From: Bdellovibrionales bacterium
Lineage (GTDB): Bacteria; Bdellovibrionota; Bdellovibrionia; Bdellovibrionales; JAMPXM01
Reading direction: 5' to 3'
DNA length: 64,000 nt
Assembly (NCBI GenBank): GCA_016713885.1
Contig: JADJOF010000004.1
Coordinates: forward strand, 310,001 to 374,000
Shown: positions 7,793 through 16,109 of the stretch, in pieces
Layout: every line of letters begins with the position of its first letter
Numbering within the stretch: the first letter of the stretch is position 1
Notes under the pieces: model-generated
Seen by the model: the letters and a program-made list of their open reading frames with translations, nothing else
Databases searched by the model: none
What the model was told of the DNA's origin: nothing
Position numbers and translations under genes: made by a program

Positions 7793-9910
7793 ATGCAGAA
7801 GTGCGTCCTCATTTCATCAGATAATCGTTTAGCTGTTCAGCTACGGGCCTGGTTCCGCGAATTTACCCAAGAGCCTTACCTCGAGTCGTTTCCAAGTATT
7901 GAGAGTTTCGAAGCCAAGTACGGTGAGCCAATCAAGCGAGCGGCGATCACTATCGACGATAAAGATAAAGTCGACGGAGAAAAGAGCGAGCGCAGTCGAG
8001 CCGAGGAGCTTGAGCGCGAGGCCGAAACCAGTCCTATGAGACTGTTTCTATGCGATCTCGACGCTATTCAGTCGCGACCATTGGATTGGATTGTCGAAAA
8101 ACGGAAACTGCTTGTCGAACTCGGTCATGCCATTGAACAGACGCCAAATAATCCGGTGCCGCCGACTCGAATTATGGTGCTTGGTTATGAAGATCCGCAC
8201 CTTCGCCCCGATCGTTTTCGCCATGACCTGATTGACGACATGGTCATCAAACCGCTTGATCAACAGCTTTTCATGCAGAAGGTTGAGCTCCTACTTGCCG
8301 AAAAAGCCGACATCGCGCCTTCGTTTCTATTTCGCGCACAGACGAAGATGCCAGTTGAGATCGGAAAAGACGCCGTGATCGATGAGATCTCAGACTTCGC
8401 GATCTCGGTCCGCAATCCGACGTCACTGAGCACAGGCATCTTTGCTCAGATTCATGCCGATGTTTTTGGCGAAGGCTACACCGGAGGACGCGTTCTTGGC
8501 CGCGTTTACGCCTCGGTTCGACATCCTCAATTTGAGAACCAATGGCTGATCCGTTTTTCACTGTTTGGCATCTCCAATCTTCAACTCGGCGAACTCCGAA
8601 GGTTCTTGCGAGCTCGCGCCATTCCCGGCAGAGCCCGCCCTCCGGCAGCGAAAGCAAAAAAGGAAAAGCTTCCACCAAAGTATCGTGTCGCCGTGATCGA
8701 CCTCGATCGCGATGAACTCTCGCTCCTCCAAACGACTGTGGAGGAGAACTTCGACCGAACCGCAGCCGTCGCGTTTCCGTCCTACACTCGATTTCTTGCC
8801 GGTCTCATCAAACTGAGCGAGTCGCAAATCGCGACAATTGGAACACACGACGAACCCATCGCTGACGATAGCCCGCTAGAGCCCGAGCATATTGAAGAGG
8901 CCTTTCCATTCGACTTCATCCGCATGATTGTCGATGCTCCGGAACTCACCGTTAAACGATTTGAACCTCCGCTCCTCGGCGGAATTCCATTCTTGGGTTG
9001 GACTCAGGCCGAATGGATGAGCAAAGGAAAGGGCTGGCTCGACATCGTTCCAAAGGCCGACGCCGACGACTGTAGCGAATTTCTCACTTACACCCAGGGG
9101 GGCGGTCAGGCCATCACCGGCATTCGCCTTATTCACAAAAATGGGCTCATTCTATACGCAGAACTCAAAGGCCGGCTCCAGACCGTGACCTCAAATGAAA
9201 GCGCAGGATCGACCGAAAAGCGAAGTGAGCTCGTACTCGAGTTTCGTCCCATCGACAAAACCACTTGGATGGAACTCAACCGCATGGCCCATCGCGGTCA
9301 GACGGCCGAAGCTTACCGCTTCGATGCCATCATCATCGACGGTTCACTCATTCGAACAGACTGCGATACCTGGCTCGGCAGCCTACACCAAGCAATGGTG
9401 AAGGCCCGAGTCATCGAGCACGGCGAGCCGCTTCCGAGAATCCTTGTTTTGGGCGAAGAGGACTCACGAGTTTCTCCGGCGCTCTTTGCTCATCGAGGAA
9501 TATCCGATTTTATTTTTAAGCCACTCGACCGCAAGCTCCTCACCGACAAACTGGCGACCTGCGTGCCCGAACTCTCACGCTCCATGCCGCTTGACGGGCC
9601 ACAATTCATGCCCTGCGAACTCCCAGCACAGTTGTGCAAGACCGCCGAGATGGAGGAACTGTCAGAGTTCGGACTCACCATCAATCATCCAACGCCATTT
9701 CGGCCGCGGACGTTCATGCGCTTTTTCTCACCGTTGTTTGGCGAACAGAGCGGCGGTGTGATCGGACGCTGTGTGATATCCAAAGCCATCACTGGCGACA
9801 CACCTAAATTCAGCTGCCAGTTTATATTCTTTGGCGCGTCCGCGGAACTCCACCAGCGGATCCGGAACTGGATCCGCGAGGACTACGTGAACAGAAAGGA
9901 CGTTGGCTAA
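7793..9910 (+). CDS. Large protein with duplicated receiver-like/PilZ-like modules
   Basis: The 705-residue product contains the same arrangement twice. About residues 80-170 are receiver-like (LFLCDLDAIQ, RIMVLGYEDP, DDMVIKPLDQQLFMQKV) and are followed by a beta-rich block at 190-265 (EISDFAISVRNP, GRVLGRVYASV). The pair recurs at about 515-605 (DAIIIDGSLI, RILVLGEEDS, SDFIFKPLDRKLLTDKL) and 615-690 (ELSEFGLTINHP, GGVIGRCVIS). Between them lies a PAS-like region near 390-470. The lysine of KPLD matches the conserved receiver lysine. PilZ arginines are not clear, so the beta blocks are called PilZ-like only. I place the start at ATG 7793, next to GGAGAG, not at the TTG before it. Confidence 0.75.
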   Translation: MQKCVLISSDNRLAVQLRAWFREFTQEPYLESFPSIESFEAKYGEPIKRAAITIDDKDKVDGEKSERSRAEELEREAETSPMRLFLCDLDAIQSRPLDWIVEKRKLLVELGHAIEQTPNNPVPPTRIMVLGYEDPHLRPDRFRHDLIDDMVIKPLDQQLFMQKVELLLAEKADIAPSFLFRAQTKMPVEIGKDAVIDEISDFAISVRNPTSLSTGIFAQIHADVFGEGYTGGRVLGRVYASVRHPQFENQWLIRFSLFGISNLQLGELRRFLRARAIPGRARPPAAKAKKEKLPPKYRVAVIDLDRDELSLLQTTVEENFDRTAAVAFPSYTRFLAGLIKLSESQIATIGTHDEPIADDSPLEPEHIEEAFPFDFIRMIVDAPELTVKRFEPPLLGGIPFLGWTQAEWMSKGKGWLDIVPKADADDCSEFLTYTQGGGQAITGIRLIHKNGLILYAELKGRLQTVTSNESAGSTEKRSELVLEFRPIDKTTWMELNRMAHRGQTAEAYRFDAIIIDGSLIRTDCDTWLGSLHQAMVKARVIEHGEPLPRILVLGEEDSRVSPALFAHRGISDFIFKPLDRKLLTDKLATCVPELSRSMPLDGPQFMPCELPAQLCKTAEMEELSEFGLTINHPTPFRPRTFMRFFSPLFGEQSGGVIGRCVISKAITGDTPKFSCQFIFFGASAELHQRIRNWIREDYVNRKDVG

Positions 9911-9920
9911 CGGCTCATCA

Positions 9921-9949
9921 AAACTGGCCACACGCAGGTGTGCCAGTTT
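9921..9949. terminator. Bidirectional hairpin terminator
   Basis: A near-perfect dyad, AACTGGC-CACAC at 9922 pairing with GTGTGCCAGTT ending at 9948, has one bulged C, a GCAG loop and A/T flanks on each side. It sits between two convergent genes ending at 9910 and 9959. Its arms resemble the ends of both IS1-like elements. Confidence 0.7.
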
Positions 9950-9958
9950 AGTTCGCCT

Positions 9959-11806
9959 TCAGCAACCAGACGTCCATCGGGCGATGGAGTTGAGCGAGCT
10001 GGAGTCGGCGCCTTCGAAGGCCACACCGTAACGCTTCTTCTCTTCGCTCCACACGATCTTACCACCAACTTGGATCTCTTCGCGACCATCTGGGCTCTTG
10101 ATCGACATCGTCACGACGCCGCCGTTTTCAAGCCATGCATCGGTCTGCAGAGAAACCCCGCCCATTGAAATCGAGTTGACGTTTCCAACAAGCTCGCGAT
10201 CACCGACCTTGAGTCGAACCGTCGATGCAATATCGTAGCGCGGGAAGCGACGTCGCGATTTGCCCGAAGACTGTCTGAGCGCAAGAGCGACAACGACCGG
10301 CGCAGCAAACAGTACCAGCAAACCAAAGAACGCCACGTTGCGACTTGTTCCACTCGGACCGCTGGCGTCGTCAATCAACGCCTTCACAACACCACAGCCG
10401 GCTGCGACCTCTGCCGATGCCGGTTCACGAGAGCTTGCCGCAAATGACGGCTGACTCGAGTCACCGGTTGCCGCTTTCGCAGCAACCACGGAGTTGTAGG
10501 CATTGATGCGAGCCTTTGTTGTTGTTTTGGTTTGCAGTGATGAAATCTTCTGAGCGCCAGCGAATAAAAGTTCGCGCACCTGGTAAGCAGAAAGGCTACT
10601 GTTCTCTCGGAGCATCAGAGCGGCAAGACCCGCAACAAATGGCGTCGCCATCGACGTCCCCGAGGCTCTGCCATAAAAATTGTTCGGGAGTGAACTCCAA
10701 ATACTTGAACCCGGCGAACCGACGTGCACCGTCGACAAGCCGTAGTTCGAGAAAGACGAGAGTCCATCGGCATCTGTTGTCGAGGCCACCGAGATCACGC
10801 CGGGAACCGAGTAATTTGCCGGATACGTCGGCGCCACGTCGTTGTTGGAGCTCGAGTTGCCAGCGGCTGCCACAAACACCACGCGGCGCGAATAAGCAAA
10901 TGCGATGGCATCGAGAAGAGAGTTCGAGTAGCCACCACCACCCCACGAGTTATTAAGAACCTTCGCGCCGTTGTTGACGGCATAATAGATGGCCTTGACT
11001 GCATCCGATGTCGTTCCCATTCCGCTGGAATCGAGAAACTTGAGCGGCATGATTCGAATGGCGGCCGGCTGCATCGGAAAAGCCGCGATATCTTGCGTTG
11101 TACCCAGGACAATACCAGCCACGTGCGTTCCGTGATTGTCGTCATCCATCGGGGAATTGTTATTGGCAGCAAAGTTCCAACCGTGAACATCGTCTATATA
11201 ACCATTGGCATCATCATCGATACCATTGCTCGCGATCTCATTTGGGTTTGTCCAGATTGCACCTGAATCAACAAAGACCTCATGATTCATATCCACGCCG
11301 GTATCGATGATCGCCACAACAACCGGCGATACTGATGAGCTCATCTGCGACCAAGCGTTTTGTAACTGAATAGGAGCATTCGTCTGTGCCAGTGTGCCGA
11401 CTGTCGAGCTCGCAGCGACTGCGCTCTGGGCCCGCACATCGCTCATTGAAATGACTTCCTCTTGGCCAACTTGGCCCGGCGCCTTCAGAATATAGTTTGG
11501 TTCTGCATATTCAACATCGGGATCGTTGCGAAGATCGCGGAGAGTGACCTCAAGATCTTGGCCATCTCCCAGTTTAAAATGGTGCATGTTGAGTCCTGAA
11601 TAAGACCCCTTTAGCGTCATCGCCTTCTCAGAGACAGCTTTGCCGATAAAGGCCTGCGCCTTCATTGTCTTGCCACTGCCCTTCAGCTTAATGATGACTT
11701 CTCCAGGAACGTATTCCTGCGCCAACATCACAGAAGGCACCGTCACAACCGCGAGAGTCGCTAGCAGCGACAATAAATGCCGAACCTTCGCCCGATTCAG
11801 AACCAT
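9959..11806 (-). CDS. Exported subtilase (S8) with C-terminal membrane segment and PilZ domain
   Basis: The order is: signal peptide (1-29, ending VMLAQ), inhibitor-like prodomain (31-108, VPGEVIIKLKG to AEPNYIL), S8 peptidase with Asp168 (AIIDTGVD), His225 (NHGTHVAG), Asn317 (AAAGNS) and Ser385 (GTSMATP), a low-complexity linker with one Cys (471), a membrane segment (about 490-510, ending in RQSSGKSRRR), and a PilZ domain (518-611). PilZ motif 1 is RRRFPR (518-523); motif 2 is SISMGG (545-550), with Ser where Asp or Asn is usual. The topology predicts a periplasmic protease and a cytoplasmic c-di-GMP sensor in one chain. The gene is monocistronic and converges on the gene ending at 9910. 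Confidence 0.85.
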   Translation of the reverse strand: MVLNRAKVRHLLSLLATLAVVTVPSVMLAQEYVPGEVIIKLKGSGKTMKAQAFIGKAVSEKAMTLKGSYSGLNMHHFKLGDGQDLEVTLRDLRNDPDVEYAEPNYILKAPGQVGQEEVISMSDVRAQSAVAASSTVGTLAQTNAPIQLQNAWSQMSSSVSPVVVAIIDTGVDMNHEVFVDSGAIWTNPNEIASNGIDDDANGYIDDVHGWNFAANNNSPMDDDNHGTHVAGIVLGTTQDIAAFPMQPAAIRIMPLKFLDSSGMGTTSDAVKAIYYAVNNGAKVLNNSWGGGGYSNSLLDAIAFAYSRRVVFVAAAGNSSSNNDVAPTYPANYSVPGVISVASTTDADGLSSFSNYGLSTVHVGSPGSSIWSSLPNNFYGRASGTSMATPFVAGLAALMLRENSSLSAYQVRELLFAGAQKISSLQTKTTTKARINAYNSVVAAKAATGDSSQPSFAASSREPASAEVAAGCGVVKALIDDASGPSGTSRNVAFFGLLVLFAAPVVVALALRQSSGKSRRRFPRYDIASTVRLKVGDRELVGNVNSISMGGVSLQTDAWLENGGVVTMSIKSPDGREEIQVGGKIVWSEEKKRYGVAFEGADSSSLNSIARWTSGC

Positions 11807-12030
11807 GAGGCCTCCACCAGAGTTTTATCGGTGTGCGGCTGGACTTGGCTTAGGCCCAGCGCCAAGAGTCTCAAAATAGGACATATCTTCGTATGTGATG
11901 CGCGCGCCATTCCTGAAGGCGTTTCGCATTGACGCACATTTCTGGAGAAATCGAGGTGTTTTACGCACCCCCTTGACGACCCGCTGGTCGGTTTTGCGAA
12001 GTTTGAAACTACTCAGCTATTGCCGGTCGA

Positions 12031-12052
12031 GGGCACGGCAGTGCCCTTTTTT
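12031..12052 (+). terminator. Intrinsic terminator with no coding gene before it
   Basis: GGGCAC-GGCA-GTGCCC followed by six T residues is a compact rho-independent terminator on the plus strand. The nearest upstream gene is transcribed away from it, so it ends either a small RNA starting after about 11,880 or the leader of the lipoprotein gene at 12171 (attenuation). Confidence 0.75.
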
Positions 12053-12149
12053 GTCAGCTCGATTTGTACAATTCACCTGTACTGCAAATAAACAGCAGCC
12101 TTGCCCACAAAAGTACTGGCACAGACAGTGAAGAACCTGTGGCTAGTAG

Positions 12150-12169
12150 CCGGAGGAATCTCTCTCCGG
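12150..12169 (+). promoter_or_regulatory. Hairpin over the ribosome site of the lipoprotein gene
   Basis: CCGGAG at 12150-12155 can pair with CTCCGG at 12164-12169, leaving an eight-base loop. The GGAGGA ribosome site of the gene starting at 12171 is in the 5' arm, so folding would hide it. This suggests translational control, but a fortuitous dyad is possible. Confidence 0.4.
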
Positions 12170-12170
12170 A

Positions 12171-12899
12171 ATGAGGTGGATGATGAAACGCATGAATTTA
12201 AAATGGATGACTGCGATGTTCTCAAGCGTCGCGACTCTCGTCGCCACTTCGACGCTAATGATCGGCTGTGCCGACAATAACAACGGTGGAGCTCCCGCCG
12301 CTGCCGTCGTTACACCCGCCTCGGTCTGCCAAGTTGGTCAGGTCTACAACAGCCAGTATGGTTGCTTGAACCAACAGAGCTGCCAATCGGGCTACGGTTG
12401 GGTTCCGCAACAAGGTCTTTGTGTGCCGGGTACGATTTCAAACCCGACGACAGCTGGAACGAAGTTTTACACTTCGCTTTCGATCACCAATAAGAGTCAG
12501 TTTGAATTGGCGTTACAGACATCACGCCAGTGCGACCCGTATTTGGTCGGCTGGAACGTCGGCAGTGCCTCGTGTAAGAACTATTCGCAGGCCGGCTATT
12601 TGGACTTCCAGGTCTCGACGTCAACTGCAAATCAAGCCTACATCGTGATTGGCGCAGGAAGCTCAAGCCCAAATTCTCCCAACACCGATTGGGTAACAGG
12701 TGGCCGTGTGCTTCGCATGGAAGGCAATGTGACCATGAATGCCTACAACAACAACCTTGGATTTATTGCGGGAACAAACCAAGCAGGCGGCATCCGCCTG
12801 GTTGTGAACAATGGCCTGCCGGCATCAGCAAACTCCTTCGGAGTGATTGTTGAATACAACGGCGTCGAATTCGCCCGCGGAACTTTGACTCGTTACTAA
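12171..12899 (+). CDS. Lipoprotein of unknown function
   Basis: The 242-residue product has a type II signal peptide: MKRMNLKW, a hydrophobic core and the lipobox LMIGC (Cys33). A cysteine-rich segment follows (about 52-82, with CQVGQVYNSQYGC and CQSGYGWVPQQGLC), resembling small disulfide-bonded repeats. The rest is beta-rich (LRMEGNVTMNAYNNN, GGIRLVVNNG). ATG codons at 12171, 12180 and 12183 are all possible; 12171 is best spaced from GGAGGA. It is probably attached to the outer membrane. The leader is unusually structured. No family was recognised. Confidence 0.75.
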   Translation: MRWMMKRMNLKWMTAMFSSVATLVATSTLMIGCADNNNGGAPAAAVVTPASVCQVGQVYNSQYGCLNQQSCQSGYGWVPQQGLCVPGTISNPTTAGTKFYTSLSITNKSQFELALQTSRQCDPYLVGWNVGSASCKNYSQAGYLDFQVSTSTANQAYIVIGAGSSSPNSPNTDWVTGGRVLRMEGNVTMNAYNNNLGFIAGTNQAGGIRLVVNNGLPASANSFGVIVEYNGVEFARGTLTRY

Positions 12900-12920
12900 T
12901 AACACGGCAAACTGTCGGGC

Positions 12921-13160
12921 ATGAATTCGATCGCCCGAATTGTGAAGTGTCCTCGCTGCGGGAAGAGTACCGAGTACTCTCCCCGCAATGCGTTTCGCCC
13001 CTTCTGCAGCGAACGTTGCAAAACCACCGATCTTGGAGATTGGGCCGAAGGGCGCCACGCCATCCCGGTTGAAACGGAAACTCTCTCCGAAGACGAGATC
13101 GAAATGCTCGCCGGTGCTTTGGATGGCCATCCGCAAAAGCCCGTCGACAGCGAGGAATAG
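12921..13160 (+). CDS. yacG: YacG-family zinc-binding DNA gyrase inhibitor
   Basis: This 79-residue protein has the YacG signature: CPRCGK (Cys10, Cys13), then FCSERCKTTDLGDW (Cys29, Cys33), giving one zinc site, and an acidic tail. E. coli YacG binds GyrB and inhibits gyrase. It lies 21 bases after the lipoprotein stop and about 200 bases before the HU gene. The spacing would allow cotranscription with the lipoprotein, though a functional link is not evident. Confidence 0.88.
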   Translation: MNSIARIVKCPRCGKSTEYSPRNAFRPFCSERCKTTDLGDWAEGRHAIPVETETLSEDEIEMLAGALDGHPQKPVDSEE

Positions 13161-13267
13161 GGCAAGCTTCAGACTTTCCGCCACCAGAGCCCATCGCACT
13201 CAACACGATCCCCAAGATCAGCCGCTGGTGCCGATTTCAACATTTTTAATGTTGACGAAAGAAAAAC

Positions 13268-13286
13268 TCACGATGTTGAATCGTGA
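13268..13286. promoter_or_regulatory. Dyad in the HU upstream region
   Basis: TCACGAT-GTTGA-ATCGTGA is a perfect seven-base inverted repeat 76 bases before the HU start. A TTGACG at 13252-13257 lies just before it and could be a -35 box, though no clear -10 follows. It may be an operator. Confidence 0.35.
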
Positions 13287-13361
13287 TGTACGCGAAAAGT
13301 GATTAGCAACAAGTAACAACAACGTGTCTAACAACATGTTTTACAACCAAGGAGACATACG

Positions 13362-13634
13362 ATGAACAAAGCAGAACTCATCGAACTCATCGCTGGCGAG
13401 TGCAAAATGACTAAAGCTCAAACTGAGCGCATGCTCGACGTCACTATCGAGTCGATCAAAAAGACTGTTAAAAAAGGCGACGAAGTGAAACTCGTTGGCT
13501 TCGGAACATTCACAAAAGCAAAACGCAAAGCTCGCATGGGCCGCAACCCACAGACTGGCAAAGCGATCAAAATCCCAGCTCAGTCTTACCCAAAATTCCG
13601 CCCCGGCGCAGAATTCAAAGACATCGTTCGCTAG
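13362..13634 (+). CDS. hup: HU-family DNA-binding protein
   Basis: The 90-residue length, the N-terminal MNKAELIELIAG and the beta-arm region VGFGTFTKAKRKARMGRNPQTG with a following IPA motif identify HU. HU dimers bind and bend DNA in the nucleoid. AAGGAG is seven bases before the ATG, a strong ribosome site. The leader is rich in CAACAA units, and two hairpins follow the stop. A high expression level is likely from these signals and is typical of HU. Confidence 0.95.
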   Translation: MNKAELIELIAGECKMTKAQTERMLDVTIESIKKTVKKGDEVKLVGFGTFTKAKRKARMGRNPQTGKAIKIPAQSYPKFRPGAEFKDIVR

Positions 13635-13643
13635 TTGAACGAC

Positions 13644-13709
13644 ATCGCTTCCTTCGGGAAGCGATAGCAAGGAGCCACGGCGATTTTCGCAGTGGCTCTT
13701 TTCTTTTTT
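13644..13709 (+). terminator. Tandem hairpin terminator after HU
   Basis: The first hairpin, ATCGCTTCC-TTCG-GGAAGCGAT (13644-13665), has a nine-base stem and a UUCG loop. The second, GAGCCAC (13672-13678) with GTGGCTC (13692-13698), is followed by TTTTCTTTTTT. The second is the intrinsic terminator; the first may stabilise the HU mRNA. Confidence 0.85.
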
Positions 13710-13757
13710 GGGGTTTTCGGACTGCCGCTTTCTTCGGACTCATGCTTCAATACCGGC

Positions 13758-14792
13758 ATGAGCCAATCCCACGATCCTCTTTCAAATCTCGAGTCCTTCT
13801 CTCCTCCTGGACAACCGGCCACACTTTCGCATATCGGCATCTACACCAGTGGCGGCGACTCCCCAGGAATGAATGCGGCCATTCGCGCCGTAACTCGTAC
13901 AGCCCTCCATCATAAAATTAAAGTCTCGGGCATTCTCCACGGCTACCGCGGTCTCCTCAATATGGAGATGAAGACTCTTGAGCCCGGCGATATGGGCAAT
14001 ATCCTTCAGCGCGGTGGAACTATTCTTCGCACGGCACGTGTTCCTGAATTTAAAGATGCGCCCATCCGCGCCAAGGCCGCCGCCAACGTGCGAGCCGCAG
14101 GCCTCGACGCCTTGATCTGCATTGGTGGCGATGGCTCCTTCACCGGCGCACGGCTTTTGTGGCAAGAACACCGAATCCCGATCATTGGCCTTCCCGCCAC
14201 TATCGATAACGATATCGCCGGCACCGAATCGACCATCGGTTTTGATACAGCCGTCAACACCGCACTCGACGCGATCGATCGCATTCGCGAAACCGCCGAC
14301 TCGCACGAACGTCTCTTTATTGTCGAAGTGATGGGCCGCGACACCGGCTTCATCGCGATTGAAACGGGCCTTGCTGGAGGCGCTGAAGAAGTTTTCTTTG
14401 CCGAGTCTCACGTCACCGTCGAGCAAGCCATCGAAGGCATTCGTCGAGGCATGGCCCGAGGTAAACGCAGTTCAATCCTGATCACGGCCGAAGGGAAAAA
14501 GCCCGGTCGCGCCTATGATCTTGCCGAACAGATTCGGAAAAAAGCAGGATGGGACGCAAAGGTTTGCATTCTTGGTCACATTCAACGCGGTGGTGCGCCG
14601 TCGGCCTTTGACCGCAACCTTGCCTCTCGCATGGGAGCAGCGGCCGTTGAGGCACTCCGGCGCGGTTACTGTGACGCGATGATGTCCTGGACTCGCGGAC
14701 GCATTGATGCCGTTCCTCTCAAAGACGTGATCGGTCGGCACAAACGCGTGCCCGAAGAGCTCATCAAGCTTGCACGCATTCTGGCGACCTAA
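13758..14792 (+). CDS. pfkA: 6-phosphofructokinase
   Basis: This is the ATP-dependent glycolytic kinase that makes fructose 1,6-bisphosphate. Motifs present are IYTSGGDSPGMNAAIRA (nucleotide loop), CIGGDGSFTGA, PATIDNDIAGTE with the catalytic Asp, and EVMGRDTGFIA for the sugar phosphate. GDGS rather than GGED-type features supports ATP use. About 344 residues from ATG 13758 is near the usual 320 plus a short N-terminal extension. An upstream in-frame GTG (13692) lies inside the HU terminator and was rejected. No strong ribosome site is visible. Confidence 0.92.
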   Translation: MSQSHDPLSNLESFSPPGQPATLSHIGIYTSGGDSPGMNAAIRAVTRTALHHKIKVSGILHGYRGLLNMEMKTLEPGDMGNILQRGGTILRTARVPEFKDAPIRAKAAANVRAAGLDALICIGGDGSFTGARLLWQEHRIPIIGLPATIDNDIAGTESTIGFDTAVNTALDAIDRIRETADSHERLFIVEVMGRDTGFIAIETGLAGGAEEVFFAESHVTVEQAIEGIRRGMARGKRSSILITAEGKKPGRAYDLAEQIRKKAGWDAKVCILGHIQRGGAPSAFDRNLASRMGAAAVEALRRGYCDAMMSWTRGRIDAVPLKDVIGRHKRVPEELIKLARILAT

Positions 14793-14883
14793 GCTAACGC
14801 TGCGCAAAACCTTCCCCTTTGCCTGCCGCTTTTTAGTCGGTAGAGTGCTGACTGTTCGTTCACAACTCGCAGGAGGATGCCCC

Positions 14884-16047
14884 TTGGCCTCAGTATCACG
14901 TTCGTCACGACTTTCATTCGGTCTTTTGATTGGCGCAATGCTCGCCCTCACTTCGGTCAGCTGCACAAAGAAGAACGCCACGAACGCCAATGAGATTCTG
15001 ATCGGCGAGTACGGCTCCTTCACCGGAAGTGAGGCGACTTTCGGTCAATCAACCTCAGAAGGCCTAAAGCTCGCGCTCGAGGAGCAGAACGCCGCCGGTG
15101 GAATTAAAGGCAAAACCATTCGCCTGATCTCACTCGACAACCAAGGTAAACCTGAAGAGGCCGCCGCTGCCGTTCAACGCTTGATCACGCAAGAAAAAGT
15201 CGTCGCCGTCATCGGCGAGGTTGCCTCGAGTCGATCGCTCGCCGCGGCTCCGGTTGCTCAACAGTATAAAGTTCCAATGATCTCACCATCATCGACCAAC
15301 CCCAAAGTCACCGAAGTCGGCGACTATATCTTCCGCGTCTGCTTCATCGATCCCTTTCAGGGCCTCGTTATGGCAAAGTTCGCGCGCAACGAATTGAAGA
15401 ATTCCAAAGTCGCCATCCTTCGCGACGTGAAGTCGGACTACTCCACGGGCCTCGCCGATGTCTTCAAAGCTGAGTTTACCAAAATGGGTGGCGAAATCGT
15501 GGGTGATGAGTCCTATCAGTCGGGCGACACCGATTTCAAAGCGCAGCTGACACAGCTTAAAGGCAAAAAACCCGAAGCGATCTTCATCCCTGGCTACTAC
15601 ACTGAGGTTGGCTTGATCGCTCGCCAAGCCCGTCAGCTCGGAATCAAAGCGCCGCTCCTCGGCGGAGATGGCTGGGACTCCGAGAAACTCTCTGAGCTCG
15701 GGCAGGATGCAATCAAAGGCTCTTACTTCTCAAACCACTACACCACCGAGAGCACCGATAAACGCGTAACCTAGTTCATCGAAAAATATCGCAAAAAGTA
15801 TAATGGAAAAACACCCGACGGTCTCGCCGCTCTCGGATACGATGCCGGAAAAATCCTGTTTGCCGCAATGGAGCGCGCGCCCGATGCGACTTCGAAGTCG
15901 ATCCGCGACGAAATCGCCAAGACCAAAGATTTCACCGGTGTGACCGGCATGATCACGATCGACGCACAACGGAACGCAACAAAGAGCGCTGTCGTCGTTC
16001 GCGTTGACGGCAAGGTCAATCGCTACGTCACGACAATCACCCCATAG
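14884..16047 (+). pseudogene. livJ: livJ: branched-chain amino-acid ABC transporter binding lipoprotein, interrupted by a TAG
   Basis: The start is TTG 14884, preceded by AGGAGG at 14871-14876. A lipoprotein signal follows (LLIGAMLALTSVSC), then a type I periplasmic-binding fold of the LivJ family (ILIGEYGSFTGSEATFG, MISPSSTNP, FRVCFIDPFQG). An in-frame TAG at 15772-15774 follows TDKRVT, and the frame then continues for 90 codons (FIEKYRKKYNGKTPDGLAAL to TTITP) to TAG 16045-16047, exactly the conserved C-terminus. A single substitution from AAG or CAG explains it. The truncated form lacks part of lobe 2. It may be a sequence error or a recent inactivation; livF of the same system is also broken. 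Confidence 0.88.
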
Positions 16048-16052
16048 TCCAA

Positions 16053-16109
16053 AAGGTACCCGCTTCCTTTTGGCGACCACCTGCGTCGCAGAAAGGAAGA
16101 AGGTACCTT
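16053..16109. terminator. Bidirectional terminator between livJ and a radical SAM gene
   Basis: AAGGTACC at 16053 and CTTCCTTT pair with AAAGGAAG and GGTACCTT ending at 16109, and the inner GCGAC/GTCGC arms extend the stem. The AAAAGGTACC word recurs in the terminator at 56859. Confidence 0.75.

Larger units (their letters stand above)
11807..12170. other. 364-base gene-free region with hairpins and an isolated terminator
   Basis: This gap separates the subtilase from the divergent lipoprotein gene. No credible protein gene is visible. It holds an intrinsic terminator on the plus strand (12031-12052), an imperfect hairpin whose arms lie at 12115-12124 and 12137-12147, and a hairpin at 12150-12169 that covers the ribosome site of the next gene. 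TTGAC-like -35 candidates exist near 11931 and 11974, but I see no convincing -10 partner. Confidence 0.6.

Noticed and set aside
11880..12170. A c-di-GMP class I riboswitch (GEMM type), which Bdellovibrio is known to express strongly
   Set aside because: The conserved GACGCAAAGCC-type core and GNRA tetraloop receptor could not be found on either strand.
13692..13757. In-frame GTG that would extend pfkA by 22 residues
   Set aside because: It lies inside the HU terminator T tract and the added residues do not match phosphofructokinase.
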